This document shows, piece by piece, positions 18,178 through 27,473 of a DNA stretch of 64,000 nucleotides. Source of the DNA: JACCSI01 sp963815285 (GTDB lineage Bacteria > Acidobacteriota > Vicinamibacteria > Vicinamibacterales > UBA2999). The DNA is taken from positions 62,001-126,000 of the forward strand of contig CAWFGB010000009.1 in assembly GCA_963815285.1 (NCBI GenBank), read 5' to 3'. Position numbers and translations under genes: made by a program. The notes under the pieces are model-generated. The model was not told the origin of the DNA. It saw only the letters and a program-made list of their open reading frames with translations, and made no database searches. Each line of letters begins with the position of its first letter. Positions within the stretch are counted from its first letter, which is position 1.

Positions 18178-18537
18178 ATGGCACTTAGCAAAAAGGATGT
18201 GATCAAGCACGTGGACGACGCATTCGCGCGCAATGACGTCGACAGGTTTCTCTCGTTCTGCGATGACGACTTCGTCTGGACAATGGTCGGGAGCGACCCA
18301 ATCAAGGGAAAGGATGCCGTTCGCAAGTGGATGGCCTCGGGGCCGCCGGAACCGCCGAACTTCACCGTTAATACCGTGGTCGCCGAAGGCGATGTTGTGA
18401 CGTCAATTGGCGACATGACCATGACAGAGAACGGCAAGACCGTGCCCTATGCCTATTGTGACGTCTGGCGCTTCCGCGGCGACAAGATCGTCGAACTCAG
18501 AGCGTTCGTAATCAAGACGGCTGCCGCGACAGTGTGA
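18178..18537 (+). CDS. SnoaL/NTF2-like protein
   Basis: The start is ATG 18178, with CTGGAGGATTC upstream. The 119-residue product is a complete cone-shaped NTF2-like fold: an N-terminal helix (DVIKHVDDAFARNDVDRFLS), FCDDDFVWTMVG, the loop with KGKDAVRKWMAS, and three closing strands (FTVNTVVAEGDVVTSIGDM, VPYAYCDVWRFRGDKIVEL). This is the SnoaL-like group, which includes isomerases, polyketide cyclases and many ligand-binding proteins of unknown substrate. There is no signal peptide, so it is cytoplasmic. It is divergent from the TPM gene. Confidence 0.85.
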   Translation: MALSKKDVIKHVDDAFARNDVDRFLSFCDDDFVWTMVGSDPIKGKDAVRKWMASGPPEPPNFTVNTVVAEGDVVTSIGDMTMTENGKTVPYAYCDVWRFRGDKIVELRAFVIKTAAATV

Positions 18538-18857
18538 CCGTCTGGCGCGGGTCATCCCTGCCCGCGCCGCCCGCTTGAGGACGCTGACCGCCTCTCCCCA
18601 TCTCGTACACAGTGGCTCTCCGTTCGGAGGCGGCGAGTGCCAACCTCACAGCGCCCAACTTCACGGTCAACGCGCTGTCAACGCCCGTCTCGAATTGAGC
18701 GACGTGGAAGGTGCCGGCTGGAATACGGTAGAATCCGCGGCTGCGACGACGGCCACGTCATGCTCCCGCGGTGGTGACGGCTTCAGGACATCGCCGCATG
18801 ATGCATCTGGCGGTCACCGCCCGGTGGCGGCGCGTTGTCGATTCTTTGCGAGCATCC
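18538..18857. other. Intergenic region upstream of the MFS gene
   Basis: No gene is apparent in these 320 bases. The MFS frame stays open leftward to 18771, but that extension is Arg-rich and lacks a membrane segment, so I treat it as non-coding. No clear promoter pair or hairpin was found. Confidence 0.35.
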
Positions 18858-20252
18858 ATGGAAACCAGTGCAGTGAACCGCGTCAGACCTCGCCTCACCA
18901 CCGTGCAGTGGCTGATCTGCGCGATGGCCGCGATCGGCTTCGCGTTCGACATCTACGAGATCCTGATGCTGCCGCTGATTGTCCGGCCGGCACTGATCGA
19001 GCTCACAGGGGCCGTGCCCGGGTCGCCGGAGTTCCAGATGTGGGTGGGCCGCCTGTTTTATATCCCGGCCTTCGCCGGCGGCATCTTCGGGTTGCTCGGC
19101 GGCTATTTGACCGATCTGCTTGGCCGCCGGCGTGTCTTGACCTTCAGCATCCTCATCTACGCCGGCGCGGCGTTCGCGTCCGGATTTGCCACGAGCATCG
19201 AGATGCTGTTGTTCCTGCGCTGTCTGGTATTCATCGGCGTCTGCGTCGAGTTCGTCGCGGCTGTGGCGTGGCTCGCGGAGCTCTTTTCGGAGCCGGCGCG
19301 GCGCGAGAAAGTGCTGGGCTACACGCAGGCGTTTTCGTCTGTTGGCGGCTTGCTCGTGGCCACGGTGAACGGCCTTTGCGTGACATACGCCGCAAGCCTG
19401 CCGGCCATCACGCTCTTTGGATGGGGCGGCGAGAGCCTCGCCGACGCTCATGCGCCATGGCGCTATACGCTGATGTCCGGTGTGTTACCGGCGCTGCCGC
19501 TGCTCGTCATTCGGCCTTTCTTGCCTGAATCACCGGCCTGGCTCCAGAAGAAGAACGCCGGCACCCTCAAGCGCCCGAGCATCGCGGCCCTCTTCGCGCC
19601 CGAGCTGCGCCGCACGACGCTCGTGACCACGCTGATGTTCGCGATGGCGTATGGCGCGGCGTTCGGCGCGATCCAGCAGATCCCGCAGATCGTGCCGGGC
19701 TTGCCCGAGGTGCGCGAGATGAGCGCCGGCATGGCCCCGCCCCAGGCGGCACTGGTCAATCAAACCGTGGCGTCCAACGTCACCAAGGTGCAGGAAGTCG
19801 GCGGCCTGGTCGGCAGGGTGATCCTCGCGTACCTGGCGGTCGTCATCGTCAGCCGGCGGGCCCTGGTTCGCGTCTTCCAGATTCCAGGCCTGATCGTGAT
19901 GCCGGTGACCTTCGCGCTCATCGCCACGTCGAGCCTCACGTGGTTGTATCCGGCGATCTTTCTCGCGGGTCTCCTGACGGTGGCGCAGTTCAGCTTCTGG
20001 GGCAACTACCTCCCGAGGGTGTTCCCGCTGCACCTGCGAGGCACCGGGGAGAGCTTCGCGGCCAACATCGGCGGACGGCTCATTGGCACGTCGTTCGCCT
20101 GGCTGACCGCCACGTTGGCGATCACGCCGGATCGCGCCAACGCCCCGACGAAAGTCGCGCTCGTCGCCGCCGCCGTGGGCTTCAGTGTTTATCTCGTGGG
20201 ATTCATGGCGAGCTTCTGGCTGCCCGAGCCGCCCAAGCGCGAACTTGACTGA
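18858..20252 (+). CDS. MFS transporter, sugar-porter-like
   Basis: I choose ATG 18858; an upstream start at 18771 would add 29 non-hydrophobic residues. The 464-residue protein has about 12 TM segments. It carries the MFS signature loop between TM2 and TM3 (GGYLTDLLGRRRVLTFS) and a motif after TM6 (PFLPESPAWLQKK, the PESPxxL pattern of sugar and organic-acid porters). A large central loop around residues 270-310 separates the halves. PRVFPLHLRGTGESFAANIG in the second half mirrors the first-half motif. It is a proton-linked uptake or efflux carrier in the inner membrane. The substrate cannot be read from the sequence. Confidence 0.85.
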   Translation: METSAVNRVRPRLTTVQWLICAMAAIGFAFDIYEILMLPLIVRPALIELTGAVPGSPEFQMWVGRLFYIPAFAGGIFGLLGGYLTDLLGRRRVLTFSILIYAGAAFASGFATSIEMLLFLRCLVFIGVCVEFVAAVAWLAELFSEPARREKVLGYTQAFSSVGGLLVATVNGLCVTYAASLPAITLFGWGGESLADAHAPWRYTLMSGVLPALPLLVIRPFLPESPAWLQKKNAGTLKRPSIAALFAPELRRTTLVTTLMFAMAYGAAFGAIQQIPQIVPGLPEVREMSAGMAPPQAALVNQTVASNVTKVQEVGGLVGRVILAYLAVVIVSRRALVRVFQIPGLIVMPVTFALIATSSLTWLYPAIFLAGLLTVAQFSFWGNYLPRVFPLHLRGTGESFAANIGGRLIGTSFAWLTATLAITPDRANAPTKVALVAAAVGFSVYLVGFMASFWLPEPPKRELD

Positions 20253-20272
20253 GAAGCTGTGGGCCTCCGGCA

Positions 20273-20302
20273 TTTACGGGCAATTCCAGCTACCGCTATA
20301 CT
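20273..20302 (+). promoter_or_regulatory. Candidate sigma-70 promoter for a leaderless mRNA
   Basis: TTTACG (20273-20278) and TATACT (20297-20302) are separated by 18 bases. These are close to the -35 and -10 consensus. The predicted transcription start falls at or next to the GTG start codon at 20309, and no ribosome site precedes that codon. Together this suggests a leaderless transcript for the flavin-reductase-like gene. Confidence 0.5.
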
Positions 20303-20308
20303 CCCGTC

Positions 20309-20776
20309 GTGATCGTCCACGAGCTCACACGCCCGGACTGCATCGAGGTGCTCCAGCGAACGCACGTTGGGAGACTGGCCTGCGCGCGCCATGGGCAACC
20401 CTACATCGTCCCGATATCGTTTTACTTCGACAGCTTTGACACGTGCCTCTACAGTTTCTCGACGGTGGGTCAGAAGATTCACTGGATGCGCGACAACCCC
20501 AAGGTGTGCGTCGAGGTTGACGAGGTCGTCGATCGATTCACCTGGACGTCGGTCGTACTCGGTGGACTGTACGAGGAGCTTCGCGACGTCAGCGAGGCGG
20601 CCAGAGCCAAGGCTCGCGCGCTGAAGCTTCTGCAGGAGCGCTCGGAGTGGTGGTTGCCAGGCATCGCCCGGCTCTCAACCGGTTCGGAGCACGATACCCC
20701 GGTTGTGTATCGCATTCAGATCGCCACCATGAGCGGGCGGCGGGCCGCCCGTCCGTCACGAGATCCGCAGCCGTAG
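20309..20776 (+). CDS. Pyridoxamine 5'-phosphate oxidase-family flavoprotein
   Basis: The 155-residue product starts at GTG 20309. It matches the Pyridox_ox_2 group of split-barrel flavin proteins: CIEVLQRTHVGRLAC opens the first strand, then GQPYIVPISFYFDS, LYSFSTVGQKIHWMRDNPKV (the G-x-K-x-x-x-L/M-R-x-NP-x-V motif that lines the flavin) and VCVEVDEV. Members bind FMN or F420 or degrade nitro-compounds and antibiotics such as nitroimidazoles; which applies here cannot be told. No signal peptide, so it is cytoplasmic. A candidate promoter sits directly upstream. Confidence 0.88.
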   Translation: MIVHELTRPDCIEVLQRTHVGRLACARHGQPYIVPISFYFDSFDTCLYSFSTVGQKIHWMRDNPKVCVEVDEVVDRFTWTSVVLGGLYEELRDVSEAARAKARALKLLQERSEWWLPGIARLSTGSEHDTPVVYRIQIATMSGRRAARPSRDPQP

Positions 20777-20810
20777 CGATCGAGCGTCGCGAGGCATTTG
20801 ACATCAGCAA

Positions 20811-22266
20811 ATGATTCGACAATGCTCAGCGGCCGGAGGCCGTGCCGTGCACCATCCGCTCACTACGCTCGCCGCTCTGCTGACGGCGGGACTCACGTTT
20901 CTCGTGCCGAGTGAACTGTTTGGCCAGCCAAGCGTCACCGTCTCGGAGGTGCTGCCGACGCTGTTCGGTAACACAATCGTCCTGACGCCGACGTCCACGG
21001 CGGACGTTCCCAATCACGAGGCGCACTTCAGACCTGGTGTGGATCAGCTGCAGACGCCACAGCAGTTCAATCAGCAGATCGTCACGCAGTTGGCCACGCT
21101 TCCGGTCGGCTCATCGTCGGGCGGCTTCACGTATACGTTCGACCCAACGCTTGGCACCTTCAGCCGCAGCAGCGACAGTTTCGGCCCGCTGTTCGCGGAA
21201 CGCGCGTTGACCATTGGCCGCGATCGCGGGAGCCTCGGTGTCGGGTATCAACGCTCGAGCTACGACACGTTCGAAGGCGAGGACCTTCGCCAACGGGACA
21301 TCACCTTTTACATCGAACATATCGACTGCTGCGGCAGCGGCGGCACGACAGCGCCTGACGGCAGCCGTCTTAACCCGGCATTTGAAGGGGACATTATCGA
21401 GGCCGCTTTGGCACTCAGGCTGACCACGCAGACGGTAGTGCTCTACGCAACCTATGGGTTGACCGACCGGCTCGATTTCGGTGTTGCCGTGCCGCTAGTC
21501 AGCATCGACATGGACGCCAGCATCCAGACCCGTATCGAGCGGCTGGCCACCGCGGCGAATCCGACACTCCACCAGTTCGATGGAGAGAACCCCGACGAGC
21601 GTACCTTTACATCGTTCGCCAGCGCCACCGGTCTTGGCGATATCGCTGTGCGCGCCAAGTACAACTTTGTTCGCACCAGAGGCATCGCGGTAGCGGCGGC
21701 CGTGGACATCCGTACGCCGACCGGCGACGAGAGCAACCTGCTCGGCACGGGTGCGGTCCAAACAAAGATCTTCGGCATCGTGTCCTCGTCGATCGGCAGG
21801 ATGTCGCCTCATCTCAACATCGGCTACACGGCATCGTCCAAGGGCGCACTGCCCGACGCGTCGCTGCGCGATGAATGGAATTACGCGACAGGGCTCGATC
21901 TCGCCGTGTCCCCGCGGTTCACGTTGGTTGCCGATGTATTGGGCCGAACGGTCACTCGACGCCGGCCGGATGCGCGAAGCGGACAAGACCTTCGTGTTCG
22001 TGCAGACGGGAACCGGCGGGGGTGGTGGCGGTGGCGGCGGCGGCGGTGGTGGCGGCGGCGGAACAACGACGACCACGACGGCTCAGGTGACGCGTCGGGA
22101 ATTGCGGCTCGAGCCCGGCAACCTGAATCTGATTGTGGGCAACGCGGGTGTGCGATTCAACCCGCTGCGCACGCTCCTGGTCTCCGCGAGCTTTCTCTTC
22201 AACCTGACTGAGGCCGGCCTGCGCGATCGGGTCACGCCGGTCATCAGCATCGACTACGCGTTCTGA
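20811..22266 (+). pseudogene. Outer-membrane channel-type beta-barrel with polyglycine loop, frameshifted
   Basis: From ATG 20811 a signal peptide (ALLTAGLTFLVPSELFGQ) and a porin-like barrel can be read: GSLGVGYQRSSYDTFEG, ALALRLTTQTVVLYATYGLT, RLDFGVAVPLVSIDMDA, GLGDIAVRAKYNFV and AVAAAVDIRTPTGDESNLLG, the pattern of the phenol-degradation/meta-pathway channel group. The frame is lost near 21945-21960. The next frame continues as LDAGRMREADKTFVFVQTG, then 16 or more glycines, a Thr run, RRELRLEPGNLNLIVGNAGV and barrel strands ending SIDYAF, the expected C-terminal Phe. One base restores about 485 residues. An indel or true decay is equally possible. Confidence 0.75.
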
Positions 22267-22274
22267 GCGATCGC

Positions 22275-22305
22275 GGGGGTTGAAGCGCGGGCCAATCCAA
22301 CCCCC
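22275..22305. terminator. Bidirectional hairpin between convergent genes
   Basis: GGGGGTTG (22275-22282) pairs perfectly with CAACCCCC (22298-22305) across a 15-base loop. It sits in the 62-base gap between the stops of the barrel gene (+) and the kinase gene (-). There is no clear U-tract, so it may act as a stem-type or Rho-assisted terminator for both. Confidence 0.55.
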
Positions 22306-22328
22306 TGTCCTGACGCGGCGTTTAGCTA

Positions 22329-24440
22329 TTAGCGGGACTCGAGACGTTCGATCATCCAGGCCGTTCCGCTGCGGCGGAGATGGAAGATGGTCTCAACGGT
22401 GAGGGTTTGACTGAAGCCGCTGCGTGTTTCAAACGAACGCGCGACTTGGCAGGTCACCGTCGCTGTCATGCCGTCCACGACAATGCGTTCGTTTCTGATG
22501 TCGACGGTGTAGCTCCGGTAGTTCGAGAAATCGCGATCGAGGCTGCGCAGCTGTTCGGGGGTGAGCGACGGCATCACCTTGGCGACCGCCTGACTCTCGA
22601 GGCTCTGATAAGCCTGGCTATAACGGCGAAGCGCGTCCCGGATCGCAGCGACGTGCGCGGCGTTCGGATCCGGAGTTGGCTCGGACGGGGCCTCCGGCTT
22701 CGGCGCGGCAGGGGGCGGCGGAACGGCCAGTTTCTCCGCCGGCGTCGGGATTGATTTGGGCGCAGGTGGGGGAGCAGTAGAGATCGCAGGGGCACCCGGC
22801 AGCGACGCCTGAGGGTCGACAGGAACCACCGCAGGCGTTTGTGGCGCCGTTGAAGGTGGCGTTGCGGATGCTACTGGGCCGGTCACTTCAGGGACCTGGC
22901 TATACCTCGAGGTGGCGGCCCAGAACGCCTGTATCGCCGGGACCAAATCCCGCGCCCGGAGCAGGCTTTCCGCTTCGCGCTCGCGAGCCTGTGCATCACG
23001 AAATGCCGTGGCTGTTCGCGGCCCGCGCTTGGCAGCGGCCGCGCCGGCTTCAGTCGCCGCTCGCCTCGCGATGCGCACCAGATCCTCCAGGAGGCGGTTG
23101 ACGTCCGAATCCTGGGGATCGAGCGCCAGACCTCGGGTCAGCGTCTCGAGCGCGGCCTGACGATCACCAACTGCGATCTGTTGGCGCGCGCTTGTACGCA
23201 CGGCGCGCAGTTGTTCCTCGATCTCAACGCTGTCGGACGGCTGCGCTGCCCCGGGAGCTGCCGAGGTGGCCGGCGGAACAGCCGGCGCAGTCGCGGACGG
23301 AGACGGCGGCCCTTGGGGCTCGGGCGGTTGCGCCGTGGTCTCGATCTGCTCCGGTCGGTTGTCGGCTGGTCTAGTGAACGTCCAGATAACGGCCAGGCTG
23401 ATGGCCAGGGCACCGGCCACCGCCGCGAGGATGATCGGCCGAGTGCGACGCGTCTGCTGCGTGTCCTGCATTGAAGGGCGTACGGCGCTGGCTCTCGCAC
23501 TTGCCGGCGGCGTCGTACGCACGCGCGGCGATGAACCGGGTGGAGCGCCGGACGCCACAGCGACCGACTGGAAGCGAGTTTCGGCCTCCGGGTCCTCGGC
23601 CTCGGTTTCCGAACTCATTTCAAGCAACCGTGTCCGCACTGCCGCAAGGTCCTGCCGAAGACTCTCGAGGTCCTGATAGCGCGCCTCCGGCGCCTTGGCC
23701 ATCGCCCGTTCGATCAGTTCCGGGATCTCCGGATCGATTCCCGGGACCAGCGTCGCGATCGGAAGGGGACTGCCGTTCAGAATCCGGTGCAGCACGCCGG
23801 TCTGTATCGTGCCGGGGAACGCCATCTGAGTGGTCACGAGTTCGTACGCCAGGGCCCCCACCGAGTAAATGTCGGTGCGATGATCGACTTCCTGCCCGGC
23901 AAGCTGTTCGGGCGACATGTAATTCAGCGTCCCAACCAGATCGCCCGCCTGAGTGATGCCGATGCCTCCGGCGCGCGCGATGCCGAAGTCGAGGATTTTC
24001 ACGAGCCCCGACTCGTCGAGCATCACATTGGCCGGCTTGATGTCCCGATGTACGATCCCGGCGCTGTGGGCGTAGTGCAGCGCCGCGCAGAGGTCCTCGA
24101 GAATGACGAGCATCTGCCAGCGCCGGCCGATCGCGCGCCGCTTGATCAACTGCGCGAGCGTCTCGCCGGCCACGTACTCCATGGCGATGAACGGCCGATC
24201 GTGGTGTTCGCCCACGTCGAACACGGTCACGATGTTGGGGTGGTGTAATCGTCCGGCAGACCGCGCCTCGCGGGCAAACCGCTCCCGCGCCGCCGCATCG
24301 TCAAAGCCTTCCCGGAGGAGTTTGATTGCGACCGGGCGATCGATGACGGGATCGCGCGCCAGATAAAGCGACCCCATCCCGCCGTGGGCGATCAGGCGCT
24401 CGATGTGGTACCGACCAACGGTGGTGGGTGCCTCCGGCAT
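22329..24440 (-). CDS. Transmembrane Ser/Thr protein kinase with C-terminal NTF2-like domain
   Basis: This 703-residue protein begins with a complete Hanks-type kinase domain (residues about 10-270). It has a glycine loop (LIAHGGMGSLYLARD), Lys40 in VAIKLL, HRDIKPANVML with catalytic Asp133, DFGIA (151-155) and GTLNYMSPEQ. An acidic and proline-rich linker, one TM helix (ILAAVAGALAISLAVIWTF, near residue 340) and a second proline-rich stretch follow. Next come a helical TPR-like segment (LETLTRGLALDPQDSDVNRL) and a C-terminal domain of about 110 residues (IRDALRRYSQAYQSLESQAV to FHLRRSGTAWMIERLES) of SnoaL/NTF2-like type. Kinase inside, sensor outside is the usual PknB layout. No cognate phosphatase is adjacent. 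Confidence 0.93.
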   Translation of the reverse strand: MPEAPTTVGRYHIERLIAHGGMGSLYLARDPVIDRPVAIKLLREGFDDAAARERFAREARSAGRLHHPNIVTVFDVGEHHDRPFIAMEYVAGETLAQLIKRRAIGRRWQMLVILEDLCAALHYAHSAGIVHRDIKPANVMLDESGLVKILDFGIARAGGIGITQAGDLVGTLNYMSPEQLAGQEVDHRTDIYSVGALAYELVTTQMAFPGTIQTGVLHRILNGSPLPIATLVPGIDPEIPELIERAMAKAPEARYQDLESLRQDLAAVRTRLLEMSSETEAEDPEAETRFQSVAVASGAPPGSSPRVRTTPPASARASAVRPSMQDTQQTRRTRPIILAAVAGALAISLAVIWTFTRPADNRPEQIETTAQPPEPQGPPSPSATAPAVPPATSAAPGAAQPSDSVEIEEQLRAVRTSARQQIAVGDRQAALETLTRGLALDPQDSDVNRLLEDLVRIARRAATEAGAAAAKRGPRTATAFRDAQAREREAESLLRARDLVPAIQAFWAATSRYSQVPEVTGPVASATPPSTAPQTPAVVPVDPQASLPGAPAISTAPPPAPKSIPTPAEKLAVPPPPAAPKPEAPSEPTPDPNAAHVAAIRDALRRYSQAYQSLESQAVAKVMPSLTPEQLRSLDRDFSNYRSYTVDIRNERIVVDGMTATVTCQVARSFETRSGFSQTLTVETIFHLRRSGTAWMIERLESR

Positions 24441-24627
24441 CTTTCGAACGAACCTCGCGGATGCACCGCGGTGATGCGGTTGCCTGGGTGCTCAGTCAGT
24501 ATACAGGGCACCGCAGGTCCAGCTTTTTCATCCGCCATTCTCCGGCAGGGCTTTACCTTCGCCGGCGTTCGCCCGGCACGTATACCATCAGCGTGCGCGC
24601 GGTTAATGTGTCGGAGGAGGCGCGGCA

Positions 24628-25674
24628 ATGTCGCTGCGGATCGTCATGCTCATCGTCGCCGCCAGCGCACACATCATGTGCGTGGCGGCTCGTGATCTCC
24701 AGCCGCTGCACGCGACGTCCGACGAGGAGTTCTGGGCGCTCAGCACCAGCCTGTCTGAACCGCCGGGAACGTTTCCACACGCTGACAACCTGGTGTCGAA
24801 CGAGGTGCAGTTCGCTCAGCTGACGCAGAGGCTGCGGCCGCGCGGAGGCGTGTATATCGGTGTCGGCCCGGAGCAGAACTTCAGTTACATCGCCCGACTT
24901 CAGCCGCAGCTGGCCTTCATCGTCGATATCCGGCCAGACAATCGCAACCTCCATCTCATGTACAAGGCGCTATTCGAGCTCTCACCGGACCGGGCTGATT
25001 TTGTGTCGCGCCTCTTTTCACGAGAGCGGCCAGGAGGTGTCACTCCCGACATGTCCGTCGACGATCTGTTTTCGCGGTTTAGCAGCGCCAACCCCTCGAC
25101 GCAGGTGCTTGAGCAAACCAGGCAGCTGATCCGTGCGCAGCTCCTCGAGGCGCGCGGATTTCCACTTTCGGCGGAGGACCTCCACTCGATCGACGCGACT
25201 CTCGGAGCACTTCTGTCGGATGGACCGGACATCCGCTATGGCCGCGCGCTGCCGACTAATCCCACGTGGCCTTCTTATCGAAGCCTGATGACCGCGAAGG
25301 ATCTGAGTGGTCGCGCGCGCAGCTACCTCGCGACCGAAGAGGCCTTCGCCTTCGTCAAGCGGCTGCAGGCGGCGAATGCGATTGTGCCGGTCGTCGGCGA
25401 TTTCGCGGGACCGAGTGCGCTGCGAGCCGTGGGCGACTATGTCCGGCAACACCGCGCGAGCGTCACGGCCTTTTACAGTTCGAATGTCGAGGTCTATCTG
25501 ACGCGTGACCAGCGCCGAGCGTTTTGCGCCACTCTTGCTACGCTGCCGCATGATTCCAGGACCTGGTTTGTCACCAGTAAGGGGCTGCAGCCGCTGAACT
25601 TGAAGCTGAACGCCTGCGCACGAATACAGCCCTCGCTGTATTGGCCACCCGTGACACCTGAACCGCCGACGTAG
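24628..25674 (+). CDS. Secreted Rossmann-like protein (LIC_10091-type)
   Basis: The start is ATG 24628 after CGGAGGAGG. The 348-residue product has a signal peptide (RIVMLIVAASAHIMCVAA). Its core starts with GGVYIGVGPEQNFSYIARL and PQLAFIVDIRPDNRNLHLMY, a pattern like the glycine loop and acidic strand of SAM-binding folds, followed by a large helical insertion. The second half has VVGDFAGPSALRAVGDYVRQ and VTAFYSSNVEVYLT. I recall related proteins named after Leptospira LIC_10091, without an assigned reaction. Methyltransferase activity is possible by fold, but an exported SAM enzyme would be unusual. It lies 119 bases before the tyrosinase cluster on the same strand. Confidence 0.65.
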   Translation: MSLRIVMLIVAASAHIMCVAARDLQPLHATSDEEFWALSTSLSEPPGTFPHADNLVSNEVQFAQLTQRLRPRGGVYIGVGPEQNFSYIARLQPQLAFIVDIRPDNRNLHLMYKALFELSPDRADFVSRLFSRERPGGVTPDMSVDDLFSRFSSANPSTQVLEQTRQLIRAQLLEARGFPLSAEDLHSIDATLGALLSDGPDIRYGRALPTNPTWPSYRSLMTAKDLSGRARSYLATEEAFAFVKRLQAANAIVPVVGDFAGPSALRAVGDYVRQHRASVTAFYSSNVEVYLTRDQRRAFCATLATLPHDSRTWFVTSKGLQPLNLKLNACARIQPSLYWPPVTPEPPT

Positions 25675-25792
25675 CCGCCCATCAGGATCGGTCTTCGTGC
25701 AAACGGGCGTGAAATTCCGCGACCGGTTCCGTCTAATAGCGTGAGTCCGTTCACCAGGACACCGTGCCTCGACCCTGGAGAGGAGATGAGCG

Positions 25793-27439
25793 ATGGCGAA
25801 GAGAAAGGCCACAGCGAAGTCTGCACGAAAATCATCGGCGCGGAAGCGCGCGAGAACAGCCGCGCGACGAGCCCCTGCGAGCGGGTCGCGCGCGAAGCGC
25901 ACCACGAGGCGTACTGGCCGTGCGCGTGCGGCGGCGGCCGCGCTCATCCAGGGCTGGCCGACTGATCCGATGGGCGGGGTGGCGCCGCTCCAGTTTGCGG
26001 TGCCCACACTCCCGGGAATATCGCTGGCCACTCGGATCGTTGCCCCCGCAAGGGCGCCCGTCGCAAAGGTTCATCCCCTCGAAACAGACGGCTTCCGCTA
26101 CTGGACAGCGGCAGAGACACTGCGGCGATCCGCCGCGTTCTGGGCGTCAGCCGGCGTGGCGGGCTGGCACTCAGAGATCGGAACGTCAATCCCAGTACGC
26201 CTGGACGACGGGATCGACCTGAACGCGTTCTACGCGCGTAACGACTTCCCGGCTGAGGATGTCAAGCAAGGGCTGTCGTTCTTCCACGACACGGTGGTCG
26301 ACGCGAGCAACGGCCGCCGGGTCACGGTATTTTCCGGCGAGAGTCCCGACGTGGTGGCACATGAGCTCGGCCATGCGGTTTTAGACTCGCTCAAGCCCGT
26401 TCTGTTCGGGCTGGCTTCGACAGAGGCGGCCGCCTTCCACGAATCGTTCGGAGATATGAGCGCGGTCCTCACTGCGCTGCAACTACCGTCCGTCCGACAA
26501 GCGGTCATCGAGGAAACCGATGGCATTCTGCGGCGCAATTCGTCAGTGTCACGCGTTGCCGAGCAGCTCGGCTTCGCTATCCGACAGCGCAACCCGTCCG
26601 CGGTCGACCGCGATAGCTTGCGCAACGCCGCAAACTCGTTCGTGTACGTCAATCCCCTGACCTTGCCGTCGAGCGGTCCGGCAACGCAGCTGACTCGCGC
26701 GCCCCACAACTTCTCACGCGTGTTTACCGGCGCGTTTCTCGAGGCGCTGGGCGGCATGGTCGCACGTCTCTCCTCGAACGCGGGCATCGACGATGTCGAG
26801 GAGGCGAGCCTCGACATCGGGCGGTTGCTCACCCGGGCGGTGACGGATGCGCCGGTCAGCACGCAGTTCATGCAGGCTGTGGCTGAGCGAATTGTGCTTG
26901 CTGACACCGCGCTCTTTGGCGGCAAGTACGCCGAAGCGCTGACCACGGCGTTTGTCAGGCGTGGACTGATGGCGGTGCAGTCGCTGGCCGCCCCCGAGGC
27001 CTTGTCGGCGGCCACGCCTGCGCGAGCCGGGGCGGCCGCTGCGCGCTTCTCGGCCGCCGCCGCGGGCCGTGCGCCAGGGCGCGCAACCAGGGCCGCTGCG
27101 ACACCCGTGGAGGTCGCCATGAACGGTGCGGTCATCGGTCTTGCGGCGGAGACGGTGTATGTGGAGTGTCCTCCTCTGGAAGAGGTCGGCGCTGCTCCCT
27201 TGGCGCCACTCAGGGGAGTGGCGGCGCGCGAAACCGGTGCGGCGCCACGCTTGGCTGATGTCCAGGCCTTCGTCGAATCGCTGGTCGTGCGCGGCCGGGT
27301 CAGCATCGCCCCTGCCGCCGGACGCCGCCGCAGCCTGGCGGCCAGCCTTTCGGAGGCACGCAAACATGCGACGCACTACCTCGAGAAAAGAGGCGACAAC
27401 GCGGTCACACTGAAACGGATCGCATTCGAATGCTGCTGA
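25793..27439 (+). CDS. HExxH metalloprotease-like protein with histone-like basic tail
   Basis: The 548-residue product has no signal peptide. Residues 1-50 are almost purely Lys/Arg/Ala/Ser/Thr (KRKATAKSARKSSARKRAR and so on), like bacterial histone-H1-like tails. The folded part holds HELGH (190-194) in DVVAHELGHAVLDSLKP and, 23 residues on, HESFGD with Glu217 and Asp221. This HExxH plus ExxxD spacing is that of thermolysin/fungalysin-type gluzincins (M4/M36). A Pro/Ala-rich segment (about residues 405-440) precedes a C-terminal domain rich in basic residues. It heads the tyrosinase cluster. Whether it cleaves a partner, such as a tyrosinase cap, is inference. Confidence 0.7.
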   Translation: MAKRKATAKSARKSSARKRARTAARRAPASGSRAKRTTRRTGRARAAAAALIQGWPTDPMGGVAPLQFAVPTLPGISLATRIVAPARAPVAKVHPLETDGFRYWTAAETLRRSAAFWASAGVAGWHSEIGTSIPVRLDDGIDLNAFYARNDFPAEDVKQGLSFFHDTVVDASNGRRVTVFSGESPDVVAHELGHAVLDSLKPVLFGLASTEAAAFHESFGDMSAVLTALQLPSVRQAVIEETDGILRRNSSVSRVAEQLGFAIRQRNPSAVDRDSLRNAANSFVYVNPLTLPSSGPATQLTRAPHNFSRVFTGAFLEALGGMVARLSSNAGIDDVEEASLDIGRLLTRAVTDAPVSTQFMQAVAERIVLADTALFGGKYAEALTTAFVRRGLMAVQSLAAPEALSAATPARAGAAAARFSAAAAGRAPGRATRAAATPVEVAMNGAVIGLAAETVYVECPPLEEVGAAPLAPLRGVAARETGAAPRLADVQAFVESLVVRGRVSIAPAAGRRRSLAASLSEARKHATHYLEKRGDNAVTLKRIAFECC

Positions 27440-27473
27440 GAGTTTGGCACGGTACAATCACCCGGAGGGTACC

